DNA of 64,000 bases from Pleodorina starrii (GCA_030267565.1 BRXU01000020.1:2125501-2189500); one strand, 5' to 3'. Positions 23,090 through 34,803 are shown, counted from the first letter of the stretch. The notes: generated by a model not told the origin, from the sequence alone. Numbers and translations: made by a program.

Positions 23090-23183
23090 TGCGGAGAGAG
23101 GGGTTCGAACCCTCGACCTTAGGATAACCCAAGTCATACAGAGTATATGAGACCTACGCGCTAACCAACTGCGCCACCTCCGC
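23090..23183 (-). tRNA. tRNA-Met(CAT), array copy 21
   Basis: Copy-14 type intron end. Stems intact. Confidence 0.92.
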
Positions 23184-23581
23184 AGCTTGCCGTACACCGG
23201 GGTGAACAAGCACCCGGGTTGCCACTCAACCATCGAGCTGCCACCACCCAGCCCCACCTCTCCTTTCGCGCTCGTTCCAACTTGTCGCCTTACCTTGCCC
23301 CCAGTCGCAATCCCCATCCTCGCCCTGATTTGCATTCGGTTTCCACCACCACCCTCGCTCACACCACCTCCCTCCGTCCTACACTTGATTTCACCTCTGA
23401 CCACCCTATCTAACAACCTTTCTGGAGAACTGCCATTTACTTCTCTTCTACTGTTGTCACTGCTGCTTTTAAAGGTGCCCTCGCAAAGTGCCGAGCCTGC
23501 TCAATCAACGTGCACCTGTCCTCAATAAGCACACTTGGCCAGGACTTGGCAATGATGGCTCTACAGCATAAGCTGTGGACT

Positions 23582-23675
23582 TGCGGAGAGAGGGGTTCGA
23601 ACACTCGACCTTAGGATATCCCAAGTCATACAGAGTATATGAGACCTACGCGCTAACCAACTGTGCCACCTCCGC
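23582..23675 (-). tRNA. tRNA-Met(CAT), array copy 22, two stem mismatches
   Basis: Double mismatch type of copy 10. Confidence 0.75.
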
Positions 23676-24073
23676 AGCTTGCCGTACACCGGGGTGAACA
23701 AGCACCCGGGTTGCCACTCAACCATCGAGCTGCCACCACCCAGCCCCACCTCTCCTTTCGCGCTCGTTCCAACTTGTCGCCTTACCTTGCCCCCAGTCGC
23801 AATCCCCATCCTCGCCCTGATTTGCATTCGGTTTCCACCACCACCCTCGCTCACACCACCTCCCTCCGTCCTACACTTGATTTCACCTCTGACCACCCTA
23901 TCTAACAACCTTTCTGGAGAACTGCCATTTACTTCTCTTCTACTGTTGTCACTGCTGCTTGTAAAGGTGCCCTCGCAAAGTGCCGAGCCTGCTCAATCAG
24001 CGTGCACCTGTCTTCAATAAGCACACTTGGCCAGGACTTGGCAATGATGGCTCTACAGCATAAGCTGTGGGCT

Positions 24074-24167
24074 TGCGGAGAGAGGGGTTCGAACACTCGA
24101 CCTTAGGATATCCCAAGTCATACAGAGTATATGAGACCTACGCGCTAACCAACTGTGCCACCTCCGC
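24074..24167 (-). tRNA. tRNA-Met(CAT), array copy 23, two stem mismatches
   Basis: Double mismatch type of copy 10. It starts a five-gene run (23-27) whose tRNA variants repeat those of copies 10-14. Confidence 0.75.
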
Positions 24168-24565
24168 AGCTTGCCGTACACCGGGGTGAACAAGCACCCG
24201 GGTTGCCACTCAACCATCGAGCTGCCACCACCCAGCCCCACCTCTCCTTTCGCGCTCGTTCCAACTTGTCGCCTTACCTTGCCCCCAGTCGCAATCCCCA
24301 TCCTCGCCCTGATTTGCATTCGGTTTCCACCACCACCCTCGCTCACACCACCTCCCTCCGTCCTACACTTGATTTCACCTCTGACCACCCTATCTAACAA
24401 CCTTTCTGGAGAACTGCCATTTACTTCTCTTCTACTGTTGTCACTGCTGCTTGTAAAGGTGCCCTCGCAAAGTGCCGAGCCTGCTCAATCAACGTGCACC
24501 TGTCCTCAATAAGCACACTTGGCCAGGACTTGGCAATGATGGCTCTACAGCATAAGCTGTGGGCT

Positions 24566-24659
24566 TGCGGAGAGAGGGGTTCGAACCCCCGACCTTAAGA
24601 TGTCCCAAGTCATACAGAGTATATGAGACCTACGCGCTAACCAACTGCGCCACCTCCGC
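24566..24659 (-). tRNA. tRNA-Met(CAT), array copy 24
   Basis: Double wobble type of copy 11. Confidence 0.85.
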
Positions 24660-25057
24660 AGCTTGCCGTACACCGGGGTGAACAAGCACCCCGGTTGCCA
24701 CTCAACCATCGAGCTGCCACCACCCAGCCCCACCTCTCCTTTCGCGCTCGTTCCAACTTGTCGCCTTACCTTGCCCCCAGTCGCAATCCCCATCCTCGCC
24801 CTGATTTGCATTCGGTTTCCACCACCACCCTCGCTCACACCATCTCCCTCCGTCCTACACTTGATTTCACCTCTGGCCACCCTATCTAACAACCTTTCTG
24901 GAGAACTGCCATTTACTTCTCTTCTACTGTTGTCACTGCCGCTTGTAAAGGTGCCCTAGCAAAGTGCCGAGCCTGCTCAATCAACGTGCACCTGTCCTCA
25001 ATAAGCACACTTGGCCAGGACTTGGCAATGATGGCTCTACAGCATAAGCTGTGGACT

Positions 25058-25151
25058 TGCGGAGAGAGGGGTTCGAACACTCGACCTTAGGATATCCCAA
25101 GTCATACAGAGTATATGAGACCTACGCGCTAACCAACTGTGCCACCTCCGC
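25058..25151 (-). tRNA. tRNA-Met(CAT), array copy 25, two stem mismatches
   Basis: Double mismatch type of copy 10. Confidence 0.75.
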
Positions 25152-25549
25152 AGCTTGCCGTACACCGGGGTGAACAAGCACCCGGGTTGCCACTCAACCA
25201 TCGAGCTGCCACCACCCAGCCCCACCTCTCCTTTCGCGCTCGTTCCAACTTGTCGCCTTACCTTGCCCCCAGTCGCAATCCCCATCCTCGCCCTGATTTG
25301 CATTCGGTTTCCACCACCACCCTCGCTCACACCACCTCCCTCCGTCCTACACTTGATTTCACCTCTGACCACCCTATCTAACAACCTTTCTGGAGAACTG
25401 CCATTTACTTCTCTTCTACTGTTGTCACTGCTGCTTTTAAAGGTGCCCTCGCAAAGTGCCGAGCCTGCTCAATCAACGTGCACCTGTCCTCAATAAGCAC
25501 ACTTGGCCAGGACTTGGCAATGATGGCTCTACAGCATAAGCTGTGGACT

Positions 25550-25643
25550 TGCGGAGAGAGGGGTTCGAACCCTCGACCTTAGGATGTCCCAAGTCATACA
25601 GAGTATATGAGACCTACGCGCTAACCAACTGCGCCATCTCCGC
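25550..25643 (-). tRNA. tRNA-Met(CAT), array copy 26
   Basis: G7 to A acceptor pair, as in copy 13. Followed by a 486-bp interval, again as copy 13. Confidence 0.9.
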
Positions 25644-26035
25644 AGCTTGCCGTACACCGGGGTGAACAAGCACCCGGGTTGCCACTCAACCATCGAGCTG
25701 CCACCACCCAGCCCCACCTCTCCTTTCGCGCTCGTTCCAACTTGTCGCCTTACCTTGCCCCCAGTCGCAATCCCCATCCTCGCCCTGATTTGCATTCGGT
25801 TTCCACCACCACCCTCGCTCACACCACCTCCCTCCGTCCTACACTTGATTTCACCTCTGACCACCCTATCTAACAACCTTTCTGGAGAACTGCCATTTAC
25901 TTCTCTTCTACTGTTGTCACTGCTGCTTGTAAAGGTGCCCTCGCAAAGTGCCGAGCCTGCTCAATCAGCGTGCACCTGTCTTCAATAAGCACACTTGGCC
26001 AGGACTTGATGGCTCTACAGCATAAGCTGTGGGCT

Positions 26036-26129
26036 TGCGGAGAGAGGGGTTCGAACCCTCGACCTTAGGATAACCCAAGTCATACAGAGTATATGAGACC
26101 TACGCGCTAACCAACTGCGCCACCTCCGC
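26036..26129 (-). tRNA. tRNA-Met(CAT), array copy 27
   Basis: Copy-14 type intron end. It has 486-bp intervals on both sides. Confidence 0.92.
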
Positions 26130-26521
26130 AGCTTGCCGTACACCGGGGTGAACAAGCACCCGGGTTGCCACCTAACCATCGAGCTGCCACCACCCAGCCC
26201 CACCTCTCCTTTCGCGCTCGTTCCAACTTGTCGCCTTACCTTGCCCCCAGTCGCAATCCCCATCCTCGCCCTGATTTGCATTCGGTTTCCACCACCACCC
26301 TCGCTCACACCACCTCCCTCCGTCCTACACTTGATTTCACCTCTGACCACCCTATCTAACAACCTTTCTGGAGAACTGCCATTTACTTCTCTTCTACTGT
26401 TGTCACTGCTGCTTTTAAAGGTGCCCTAGCAAAGTGCCGAGCCTGCTCAATCAACGTGCACCTGTCTTCAATAAGCACACTTGGCCAGGACTTGATGGCT
26501 CTACAGCATAAGCTGTGGGCT

Positions 26522-26615
26522 TGCGGAGAGAGGGGTTCGAACCCTCGACCTTAGGATATCCCAAGTCATACAGAGTATATGAGACCTACGCGCTAACCAA
26601 CTGCGCCACCTCCGC
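26522..26615 (-). tRNA. tRNA-Met(CAT), array copy 28
   Basis: Majority sequence. It begins a run of six identical tRNA genes (28-33). Confidence 0.93.
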
Positions 26616-27013
26616 AGCTTGCCGTACACCGGGGTGAACAAGCACCCGGGTTGCCACTCAACCATCGAGCTGCCACCACCCAGCCCCACCTCTCCTTTCG
26701 CGCTCGTTCCAACTTGTCGCCTTACCTTGCCCCCAGTCGCAATCCCCATCCTCGCCCTGATTTGCATTCGGTTTCCACCACCACCCTCGCTCACACCACC
26801 TCCCTCCGTCCTACACTTGATTTCACCTCTGACCACCCTATCTAACAACCTTTCTGGAGAACTGCCATTTACTTCTCTTCTACTGTTGTCACTGCTGCTT
26901 GTAAAGGTGCCCTCGCAAAGTGCCGAGCCTGCTCAATCAACGTGCACCTGTCCTCAATAAGCACACTTGGCCAGGACTTGGCAATGATGGCTCTACAGCA
27001 TAAGCTGTGGGCT

Positions 27014-27107
27014 TGCGGAGAGAGGGGTTCGAACCCTCGACCTTAGGATATCCCAAGTCATACAGAGTATATGAGACCTACGCGCTAACCAACTGCGCCA
27101 CCTCCGC
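27014..27107 (-). tRNA. tRNA-Met(CAT), array copy 29
   Basis: Majority sequence. Confidence 0.93.
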
Positions 27108-27505
27108 AGCTTGCCGTACACCGGGGTGAACAAGCACCCGGGTTGCCACTCAACCATCGAGCTGCCACCACCCAGCCCCACCTCTCCTTTCGCGCTCGTT
27201 CCAACTTGTCGCCTTACCTTGCCCCCAGTCGCAATCCCCATCCTCGCCCTGATTTGCATTCGGTTTCCACCACCACCCTCGCTCACACCACCTCCCTCCG
27301 TCCTACACTTGATTTCACCTCTGACCACCCTATCTAACAACCTTTCTGGAGAACTGCCATTTACTTCTCTTCTACTGTTGTCACTGCTGCTTGTAAAGGT
27401 GCCCTCGCAAAGTGCCGAGCCTGCTCAATCAGCGTGCACCTGTCTTCAATAAGCACACTTGGCCAGGACTTGGCAATGATGGCTCTACAGCATAAGCTGT
27501 GGGCT

Positions 27506-27599
27506 TGCGGAGAGAGGGGTTCGAACCCTCGACCTTAGGATATCCCAAGTCATACAGAGTATATGAGACCTACGCGCTAACCAACTGCGCCACCTCCGC
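27506..27599 (-). tRNA. tRNA-Met(CAT), array copy 30
   Basis: Majority sequence. Confidence 0.93.
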
Positions 27600-27997
27600 A
27601 GCTTGCCGTACACCGGGGTGAACAAGCACCCCGGTTGCCACTCAACCATCGAGCTGCCACCACCCAGCCCCACCTCTCCTTTCGCGCTCGTTCCAACTTG
27701 TCGCCTTACCTTGCCCCCAGTCGCAATCCCCATCCTCGCCCTGATTTGCATTCGGTTTCCACCACCACCCTCGCTCACACCACCTCCCTCCGTCCTACAC
27801 TTGATTTCACCTCTGACCACCCTATCTAACAACCTTTCTGGAGAACTGCCATTTACTTCTCTTCTACTGTTGTCACTGCTGCTTGTAAAGGTGCCCTCGC
27901 AAAGTGCCGAGCCTGCTCAATCAACGTGCACCTGTCCTCAATAAGCACACTTGGCCAGGACTTGGCAATGATGGCTCTACAGCATAAGCTGTGGGCT

Positions 27998-28091
27998 TGC
28001 GGAGAGAGGGGTTCGAACCCTCGACCTTAGGATATCCCAAGTCATACAGAGTATATGAGACCTACGCGCTAACCAACTGCGCCACCTCCGC
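27998..28091 (-). tRNA. tRNA-Met(CAT), array copy 31
   Basis: Majority sequence. Confidence 0.93.
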
Positions 28092-28489
28092 AGCTTGCCG
28101 TACACCGGGGTGAACAAGCACCCGGGTTGCCACTCAACCATCGAGCTGCCACCACCCAGCCCCACCTCTCCTTTCGCGCTCGTTCCAACTTGTCGCCTTA
28201 CCTTGCCCCCAGTCGCAATCCCCATCCTCGCCCTGATTTGCATTCGGTTTCCACCACCACCCTCGCTCACACCACCTCCCTCCGTCCTACACTTGATTTC
28301 ACCTCTGACCACCCTATCTAACAACCTTTCTGGAGAACTGCCATTTACTTCTCTTCTACTGTTGTCACTGCTGCTTGTAAAGGTGCCCTCGCAAAGTGCC
28401 GAGCCTGCTCAATCAACGTGCACCTGTCCTCAATAAGCACACTTGGCCAGGACTTGGCAATGATGGCTCTACAGCATAAGCTGTGGGCT

Positions 28490-28583
28490 TGCGGAGAGAG
28501 GGGTTCGAACCCTCGACCTTAGGATATCCCAAGTCATACAGAGTATATGAGACCTACGCGCTAACCAACTGCGCCACCTCCGC
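28490..28583 (-). tRNA. tRNA-Met(CAT), array copy 32
   Basis: Majority sequence. Confidence 0.93.
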
Positions 28584-28981
28584 AGCTTGCCGTACACCGG
28601 GGTGAACAAGCACCCGGGTTGCCACTCAACCATCGAGCTGCCACCACCCAGCCCCACCTCTCCTTTCGCGCTCGTTCCAACTTGTCGCCTTACCTTGCCC
28701 CCAGTCGCAATCCCCATCCTCGCCCTGATTTGCATTCGGTTTCCACCACCACCCTCGCTCACACCACCTCCCTCCGTCCTACACTTGATTTCACCTCTGA
28801 CCACCCTATCTAACAACCTTTCTGGAGAACTGCCATTTACTTCTCTTCTACTGTTGTCACTGCTGCTTGTAAAGGTGCCCTCGCAAAGTGCCGAGCCTGC
28901 TCAATCAACGTGCACCTGTCCTCAATAAGCACACTTGGCCAGGACTTGGCAATGATGGCTCTACAGCATAAGCTGTGGGCT

Positions 28982-29075
28982 TGCGGAGAGAGGGGTTCGA
29001 ACCCTCGACCTTAGGATATCCCAAGTCATACAGAGTATATGAGACCTACGCGCTAACCAACTGCGCCACCTCCGC
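28982..29075 (-). tRNA. tRNA-Met(CAT), array copy 33
   Basis: Majority sequence. Confidence 0.93.
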
Positions 29076-29473
29076 AGCTTGCCGTACACCGGGGTGAACA
29101 AGCACCCGGGTTGCCACTCAACCATCGAGCTGCCACCACCCAGCCCCACCTCTCCTTTCGCGCTCGTTCCAACTTGTCGCCTTACCTTGCCCCCAGTCGC
29201 AATCCCCATCCTCGCCCTGATTTGCATTCGGTTTCCACCACCACCCTCGCTCACACCACCTCCCTCCGTCCTACACTTGATTTCACCTCTGACCACCCTA
29301 TCTAACAACCTTTCTGGAGAACTGCCATTTACTTCTCTTCTACTGTTGTCACTGCTGCTTTTAAAGGTGCCCTCGCAAAGTGCCGAGCCTGCTCAATCAA
29401 CGTGCACCTGTCCTCAATAAGCACACTTGGCCAGGACTTGGCAATGATGGCTCTACAGCATAAGATGTGGACT

Positions 29474-29567
29474 TGCGGAGAGAGGGGTTCGAACACTCGA
29501 CCTTAGGATATCCCAAGTCATACAGAGTATATGAGACCTACGCGCTAACCAACTGTGCCACCTCCGC
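29474..29567 (-). tRNA. tRNA-Met(CAT), array copy 34, two stem mismatches
   Basis: Double mismatch type of copy 10. The 3' hairpin is also altered, as at copy 16. Confidence 0.74.
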
Positions 29568-29965
29568 AGCTTGCCGTACACCGGGGTGAACAAGCACCCG
29601 GGTTGCCACTCAACCATCGAGCTGCCACCACCCAGCCCCACCTCTCCTTTCGCGCTCGTTCCAACTTGTCGCCTTACCTTGCCCCCAGTCGCAATCCCCA
29701 TCCTCGCCCTGATTTGCATTCGGTTTCCACCACCACCCTCGCTCACACCACCTCCCTCCGTCCTACACTTGATTTCACCTCTGACCACCCTATCTAACAA
29801 CCTTTCTGGAGAACTGCCATTTACTTCTCTTCTACTGTTGTCACTGCTGCTTGTAAAGGTGCCCTCGCAAAGTGCCGAGCCTGCTCAATCAACGTGCACC
29901 TGTCCTCAATAAGCACACTTGGCCAGGACTTGGCAATGATGGCTCTACAGCATAAGCTGTGGGCT

Positions 29966-30059
29966 TGCGGAGAGAGGGGTTCGAACCCTCGACCTTAGGA
30001 TATCCCAAGTCATACAGAGTATATGAGACCTACGCGCTAACCAACTGCGCCACCTCCGC
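29966..30059 (-). tRNA. tRNA-Met(CAT), array copy 35
   Basis: Majority sequence. The adjoining spacer lacks one C and has a C-to-A change near 30393. Confidence 0.93.
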
Positions 30060-30456
30060 AGCTTGCCGTACACCGGGGTGAACAAGCACCCGGGTTGCCA
30101 CTCAACCATCGAGCTGCCACCACCCAGCCCCACCTCTCCTTTCGCGCTCGTTCCAACTTGTCGCCTTACCTTGCCCCCAGTCGCAATCCCCATCCTCGCC
30201 CTGATTTGCATTCGGTTTCCACCACCACCCTCGCTCACACCACCTCCCTCCGTCCTACACTTGATTTCACCTCTGACCACCCTATCTAACAACCTTTCTG
30301 GAGAACTGCCATTTACTTCTCTTCTACTGTTGTCACTGCTGCTTGTAAAGGTGCCCTCGCAAAGTGCCGAGCCTGCTCAATCAACGTGCACATGTCTCAA
30401 TAAGCACACTTGGCCAGGACTTGGCAATGATGGCTCTACAGCATAAGCTGTGGGCT

Positions 30457-30550
30457 TGCGGAGAGAGGGGTTCGAACCCTCGACCTTAGGATATCCCAAG
30501 TCATACAGAGTATATGAGACCTACGCGCTAACCAACTGCGCCATCTCCGC
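30457..30550 (-). tRNA. tRNA-Met(CAT), array copy 36
   Basis: G7 to A acceptor pair as in copies 13 and 26, here with the majority intron. Confidence 0.91.
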
Positions 30551-30948
30551 AGCTTGCCGTACACCGGGGTGAACAAGCACCCGGGTTGCCACTCAACCAT
30601 CGAGCTGCCACCACCCAGCCCCACCTCTCCTTTCGCGCTCGTTCCAACTTGTCGCCTTACCTTGCCCCCAGTCGCAATCCCCATCCTCGCCCTGATTTGC
30701 ATTCGGTTTCCACCACCACCCTCGCTCACACCACCTCCCTCCGTCCTACACTTGATTTCACCTCTGACCACCCTATCTAACAACCTTTCTGGAGAACTGC
30801 CATTTACTTCTCTTCTACTGTTGTCACTGCTGCTTGTAAAGGTGCCCTCGCAAAGTGCCGAGCCTGCTCAATCAGCGTGCACCTGTCTTCAATAAGCACA
30901 CTTGGCCAGGACTTGGCAATGATGGCTCTACAGCATAAGCTGTGGGCT

Positions 30949-31042
30949 TGCGGAGAGAGGGGTTCGAACCCTCGACCTTAGGATAACCCAAGTCATACAG
31001 AGTATATGAGACCTACGCGCTAACCAACTGCGCCACCTCCGC
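30949..31042 (-). tRNA. tRNA-Met(CAT), array copy 37
   Basis: Copy-14 type intron end. Confidence 0.92.
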
Positions 31043-31440
31043 AGCTTGCCGTACACCGGGGTGAACAAGCACCCGGGTTGCCACTCAACCATCGAGCTGC
31101 CACCACCCAGCCCCACCTCTCCTTTCGCGCTCGTTCCAACTTGTCGCCTTACCTTGCCCCCAGTCGCAATCCCCATCCTCGCCCTGATTTGCATTCGGTT
31201 TCCACCACCACCCTCGCTCACACCACCTCCCTCCGTCCTACACTTGATTTCACCTCTGACCACCCTATCTAACAACCTTTCTGGAGAACTGCCATTTACT
31301 TCTCTTCTACTGTTGTCACTGCTGCTTGTAAAGGTGCCCTCGCAAAGTGCCGAGCCTGCTCAATCAGCGTGCACCTGTCCTCAATAAGCACACTTGGCCA
31401 GGACTTGGCAATGATGGCTCTACAGCATAAGCTGTGGGCT

Positions 31441-31534
31441 TGCGGAGAGAGGGGTTCGAACCCTCGACCTTAGGATATCCCAAGTCATACAGAGTATATG
31501 AGACCTACGCGCTAACCAACTGCGCCACCTCCGC
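31441..31534 (-). tRNA. tRNA-Met(CAT), array copy 38
   Basis: Majority sequence. Confidence 0.93.
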
Positions 31535-31932
31535 AGCTTGCCGTACACCGGGGTGAACAAGCACCCGGGTTGCCACTCAACCATCGAGCTGCCACCACCC
31601 AGCCCCACCTCTCCTTTCGCGCTCGTTCCAACTTGTCGCCTTACCTTGCCCCCAGTCGCAATCCCCATCCTCGCCCTGATTTGCATTCGGTTTCCACCAC
31701 CACCCTCGCTCACACCACCTCCCTCCGTCCTACACTTGATTTCACCTCTGACCACCCTATCTAACAACCTTTCTGGAGAACTGCCATTTACTTCTCTTCT
31801 ACTGTTGTCACTGCCGCTTGTAAAGGTGCCCTCGCAAAGTGCCGAGCCTGCTCAATCAGCGTGCACCTGTCATCAATAAGCACACTTGGCCAGGACTTGG
31901 CAATGATGGCTCTACAGCATAAGCTGTGGGCT

Positions 31933-32026
31933 TGCGGAGAGAGGGGTTCGAACCCTCGACCTTAGGATATCCCAAGTCATACAGAGTATATGAGACCTAC
32001 GCGCTAACCAACTGCGCCACCTCCGC
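31933..32026 (-). tRNA. tRNA-Met(CAT), array copy 39
   Basis: Majority sequence. Confidence 0.93.
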
Positions 32027-32424
32027 AGCTTGCCGTACACCGGGGTGAACAAGCACCCGGGTTGCCACTCAACCATCGAGCTGCCACCACCCAGCCCCAC
32101 CTCTCCTTTCGCGCTCGTTCCAACTTGTCGCCTTACCTTGCCCCCAGTCGCAATCCCCATCCTCGCCCTGATTTGCATTCGGTTTCCACCACCACCCTCG
32201 CTCACACCACCTCCCTCCGTCCTACACTTGATTTCACCTCTGACCACCCTATCTAACAACCTTTCTGGAGAACTGCCATTTACTTCTCTTCTACTGTTGT
32301 CACTGCTGCTTGTAAAGGTGCCCTCGCAAAGTGCCGAGCCTGCTCAATCAACGTGCACCTGTCCTCAATAAGCACACTTGGCCAGGACTTGGCAATGATG
32401 GCTCTACAGCATAAGCTGTGGACT

Positions 32425-32518
32425 TGCGGAGAGAGGGGTTCGAACACTCGACCTTAGGATATCCCAAGTCATACAGAGTATATGAGACCTACGCGCTAAC
32501 CAACTGCGCCACCCCCGC
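32425..32518 (-). tRNA. tRNA-Met(CAT), array copy 40, T-stem mismatch
   Basis: Same G52 to T and A5 to G combination as copy 19. Confidence 0.76.
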
Positions 32519-32916
32519 AGCTTGCCGTACACCGGGGTGAACAAGCACCCGGGTTGCCACTCAACCATCGAGCTGCCACCACCCAGCCCCACCTCTCCTT
32601 TCGCGCTCGTTCCAACTTGTCGCCTTACCTTGCCCCCAGTCGCAATCCCCATCCTCGCCCTGGTTTTCATTCGGTTTCCACCACCACCCTCGCTCACACC
32701 ACCTCCCTCCGTCCTACACTTGATTTCACCTCTGACCACCCTATCTAACAACCTTTCTGGAGAACTGCCATTTACTTCTCTTCTACTGTTGTCACTGCTG
32801 CTTGTAAAGGTGCCCTCGCAAAGTGCCGAGCCTGCTCAATCAGCGTGCACCTGTCCTCAATAAGCACACTTGGCCAGGACTTGGCAATGATGGCTCTACA
32901 GCATAAGCTGTGGGCT

Positions 32917-33010
32917 TGCGGAGAGAGGGGTTCGAACCCTCGACCTTAGGATATCCCAAGTCATACAGAGTATATGAGACCTACGCGCTAACCAACTGCG
33001 CCACCTCCGC
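32917..33010 (-). tRNA. tRNA-Met(CAT), array copy 41
   Basis: Majority sequence. Confidence 0.93.
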
Positions 33011-33408
33011 AGCTTGCCGTACACCGGGGTGAACAAGCACCCGGGTTGCCACTCAACCATCGAGCTGCCACCACCCAGCCCCACCTCTCCTTTCGCGCTC
33101 GTTCCAACTTGTCGCCTTACCTTGCCCCCAGTCGCAATCCCCATCCTCGCCCTGATTTGCATTCGGTTTCCACCACCACCCTCGCTCACACCACCTCCCT
33201 CCGTCCTACACTTGATTTCACCTCTGACCACCCTATCTAACAACCTTTCTGGAGAACTGCCATTTACTTCTCTTCTACTGTTGTCACTGCTGCTTGTAAA
33301 GGTGCCCTCGCAAAGTGCCGAGCCTGCTCAATCAACGTGCACCTGTCCTCAATAAGCACACTTGGCCAGGACTTGGCAATGATGGCTCTACAGCATAAGC
33401 TGTGGGCT

Positions 33409-33502
33409 TGCGGAGAGAGGGGTTCGAACCCTCGACCTTAGGATATCCCAAGTCATACAGAGTATATGAGACCTACGCGCTAACCAACTGCGCCACCTCC
33501 GC
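33409..33502 (-). tRNA. tRNA-Met(CAT), array copy 42
   Basis: Majority sequence. Confidence 0.93.
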
Positions 33503-33900
33503 AGCTTGCCGTACACCGGGGTGAACAAGCACCCGGGTTGCCACTCAACCATCGAGCTGCCACCACCCAGCCCCACCTCTCCTTTCGCGCTCGTTCCAAC
33601 TTGTCGCCTTACCTTGCCCCCAGTCGCAATCCCCATCCTCGCCCTGATTTGCATTCGGTTTCCACCACCACCCTCGCTCACACCACCTCCCTCCGTCCTA
33701 CACTTGATTTCACCTCTGACCACCCTATCTAACAACCTTTCTGGAGAACTGCCATTTACTTCTCTTCTACTGTTGTCACTGCTGCTTGTAAAGGTGCCCT
33801 CGCAAAGTGCCGAGCCTGCTCAATCAACGTGCACCTGTCCTCAATAAGCACACTTGGCCAGGACTTGGCAATGATGGCTCTACAGCATAAGCTGTGGACT

Positions 33901-33994
33901 TGCGGAGAGAGGGGTTCGAACACTCGACCTTAGGATATCCCAAGTCATACAGAGTATATGAGACCTACGCGCTAACCAACTGCGCCACCTCCGC
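33901..33994 (-). tRNA. tRNA-Met(CAT), array copy 43, T-stem mismatch
   Basis: G52 to T mismatch only. Confidence 0.78.
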
Positions 33995-34392
33995 AGCTTG
34001 CCGTACACCGGGGTGAACAAGCACCCGGGTTGCCACTCAACCATCGAGCTGCCACCACCCAGCCCCACCTCTCCTTTCGCGCTCGTTCCAACTTGTCGCC
34101 TTACCTTGCCCCCAGTCGCAATCCCCATCCTCGCCCTGATTTGCATTCGGTTTCCACCACCACCCTCGCTCACACCACCTCCCTCCGTCCTACACTTGAT
34201 TTCACCTCTGACCACCCTATCTAACAACCTTTCTGGAGAACTGCCATTTACTTCTCTTCTACTGTTGTCACTGCTGCTTGTAAAGGTGCCCTCGCAAAGT
34301 GCCGAGCCTGCTCAATCAGCGTGCACCTGTCTTCAATAAGCACACTTGGCCAGGACTTGGCAATGATGGCTCTACAGCATAAGCTGTGGGCT

Positions 34393-34486
34393 TGCGGAGA
34401 GAGGGGTTCGAACCCTCGACCTTAGGATAACCCAAGTCATACAGAGTATATGAGACCTACGCGCTAACCAACTGCGCCACCTCCGC
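34393..34486 (-). tRNA. tRNA-Met(CAT), array copy 44 (last)
   Basis: Copy-14 type intron end, stems intact. On the minus strand this is the first gene of the array. Its upstream spacer on the plus-strand right side is cut at 34803. Confidence 0.92.
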
Positions 34487-34803
34487 AGCTTGCCGTACAC
34501 CGGGGTGAACAAGCACCCGGGTTGCCACTCAACCATCGAGCTGCCACCACCCAGCCCCACCTCTCCTTTCGCGCTCGTTCCAACTTGTCGCCTTACCTTG
34601 CCCCCAGTCGCAATCCCCATCCTCGCCCTGATTTGCATTCGGTTTCCACCACCACCCTCGCTCACACCACCTCCCTCCGTCCTACACTTGATTTCACCTC
34701 TGACCACCCTATCTAACAACCTTTCTGGAGAACTGCCATTTACTTCTCTTCTACTGTTGTCACTGCTGCTTGTAAAGGTGCCCTAGCAAAGTGCCGAGCC
34801 TGC

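Larger units (their letters stand above)
12824..34803 (-). repeat. Tandem array of 492-bp units, each with an elongator tRNA-Met gene
   Basis: Forty-five head-to-tail units cover almost 22 kb. Each unit has a 94-bp tRNA-Met gene on the minus strand and about 398 bp of unique spacer. The period is 492 bp, with one 493-bp unit (extra C near 16337), one 491-bp unit (near 30395) and four 486-bp units lacking six bases in the GGCAATGATGG segment (before 19652, 23090, 26036 and 26522). Units differ at only a few percent of positions, and variants are shared in mosaic combinations. Behind most tRNAs lies a small perfect hairpin, ACAGCTTATGCTGT. The tRNA strand has no run of four or more Ts anywhere in the unit. 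Similarity starts inside the tRNA intron at 12824 and stops at 34803. Confidence 0.95.

Noticed and set aside
12866..34786. Repeated 98-127 aa plus-strand and 115 aa minus-strand frames in every array unit
   Set aside because: They stay open only because the units are nearly identical. The minus frame runs through the tRNA gene, and a one-base insertion near 16337 breaks the plus frame without loss of the unit. Neither has a recognisable domain.
12824..34803. CRISPR array
   Set aside because: The repeat is a 492-bp satellite with a tRNA gene, not short repeats with variable spacers, and the host is a eukaryote.
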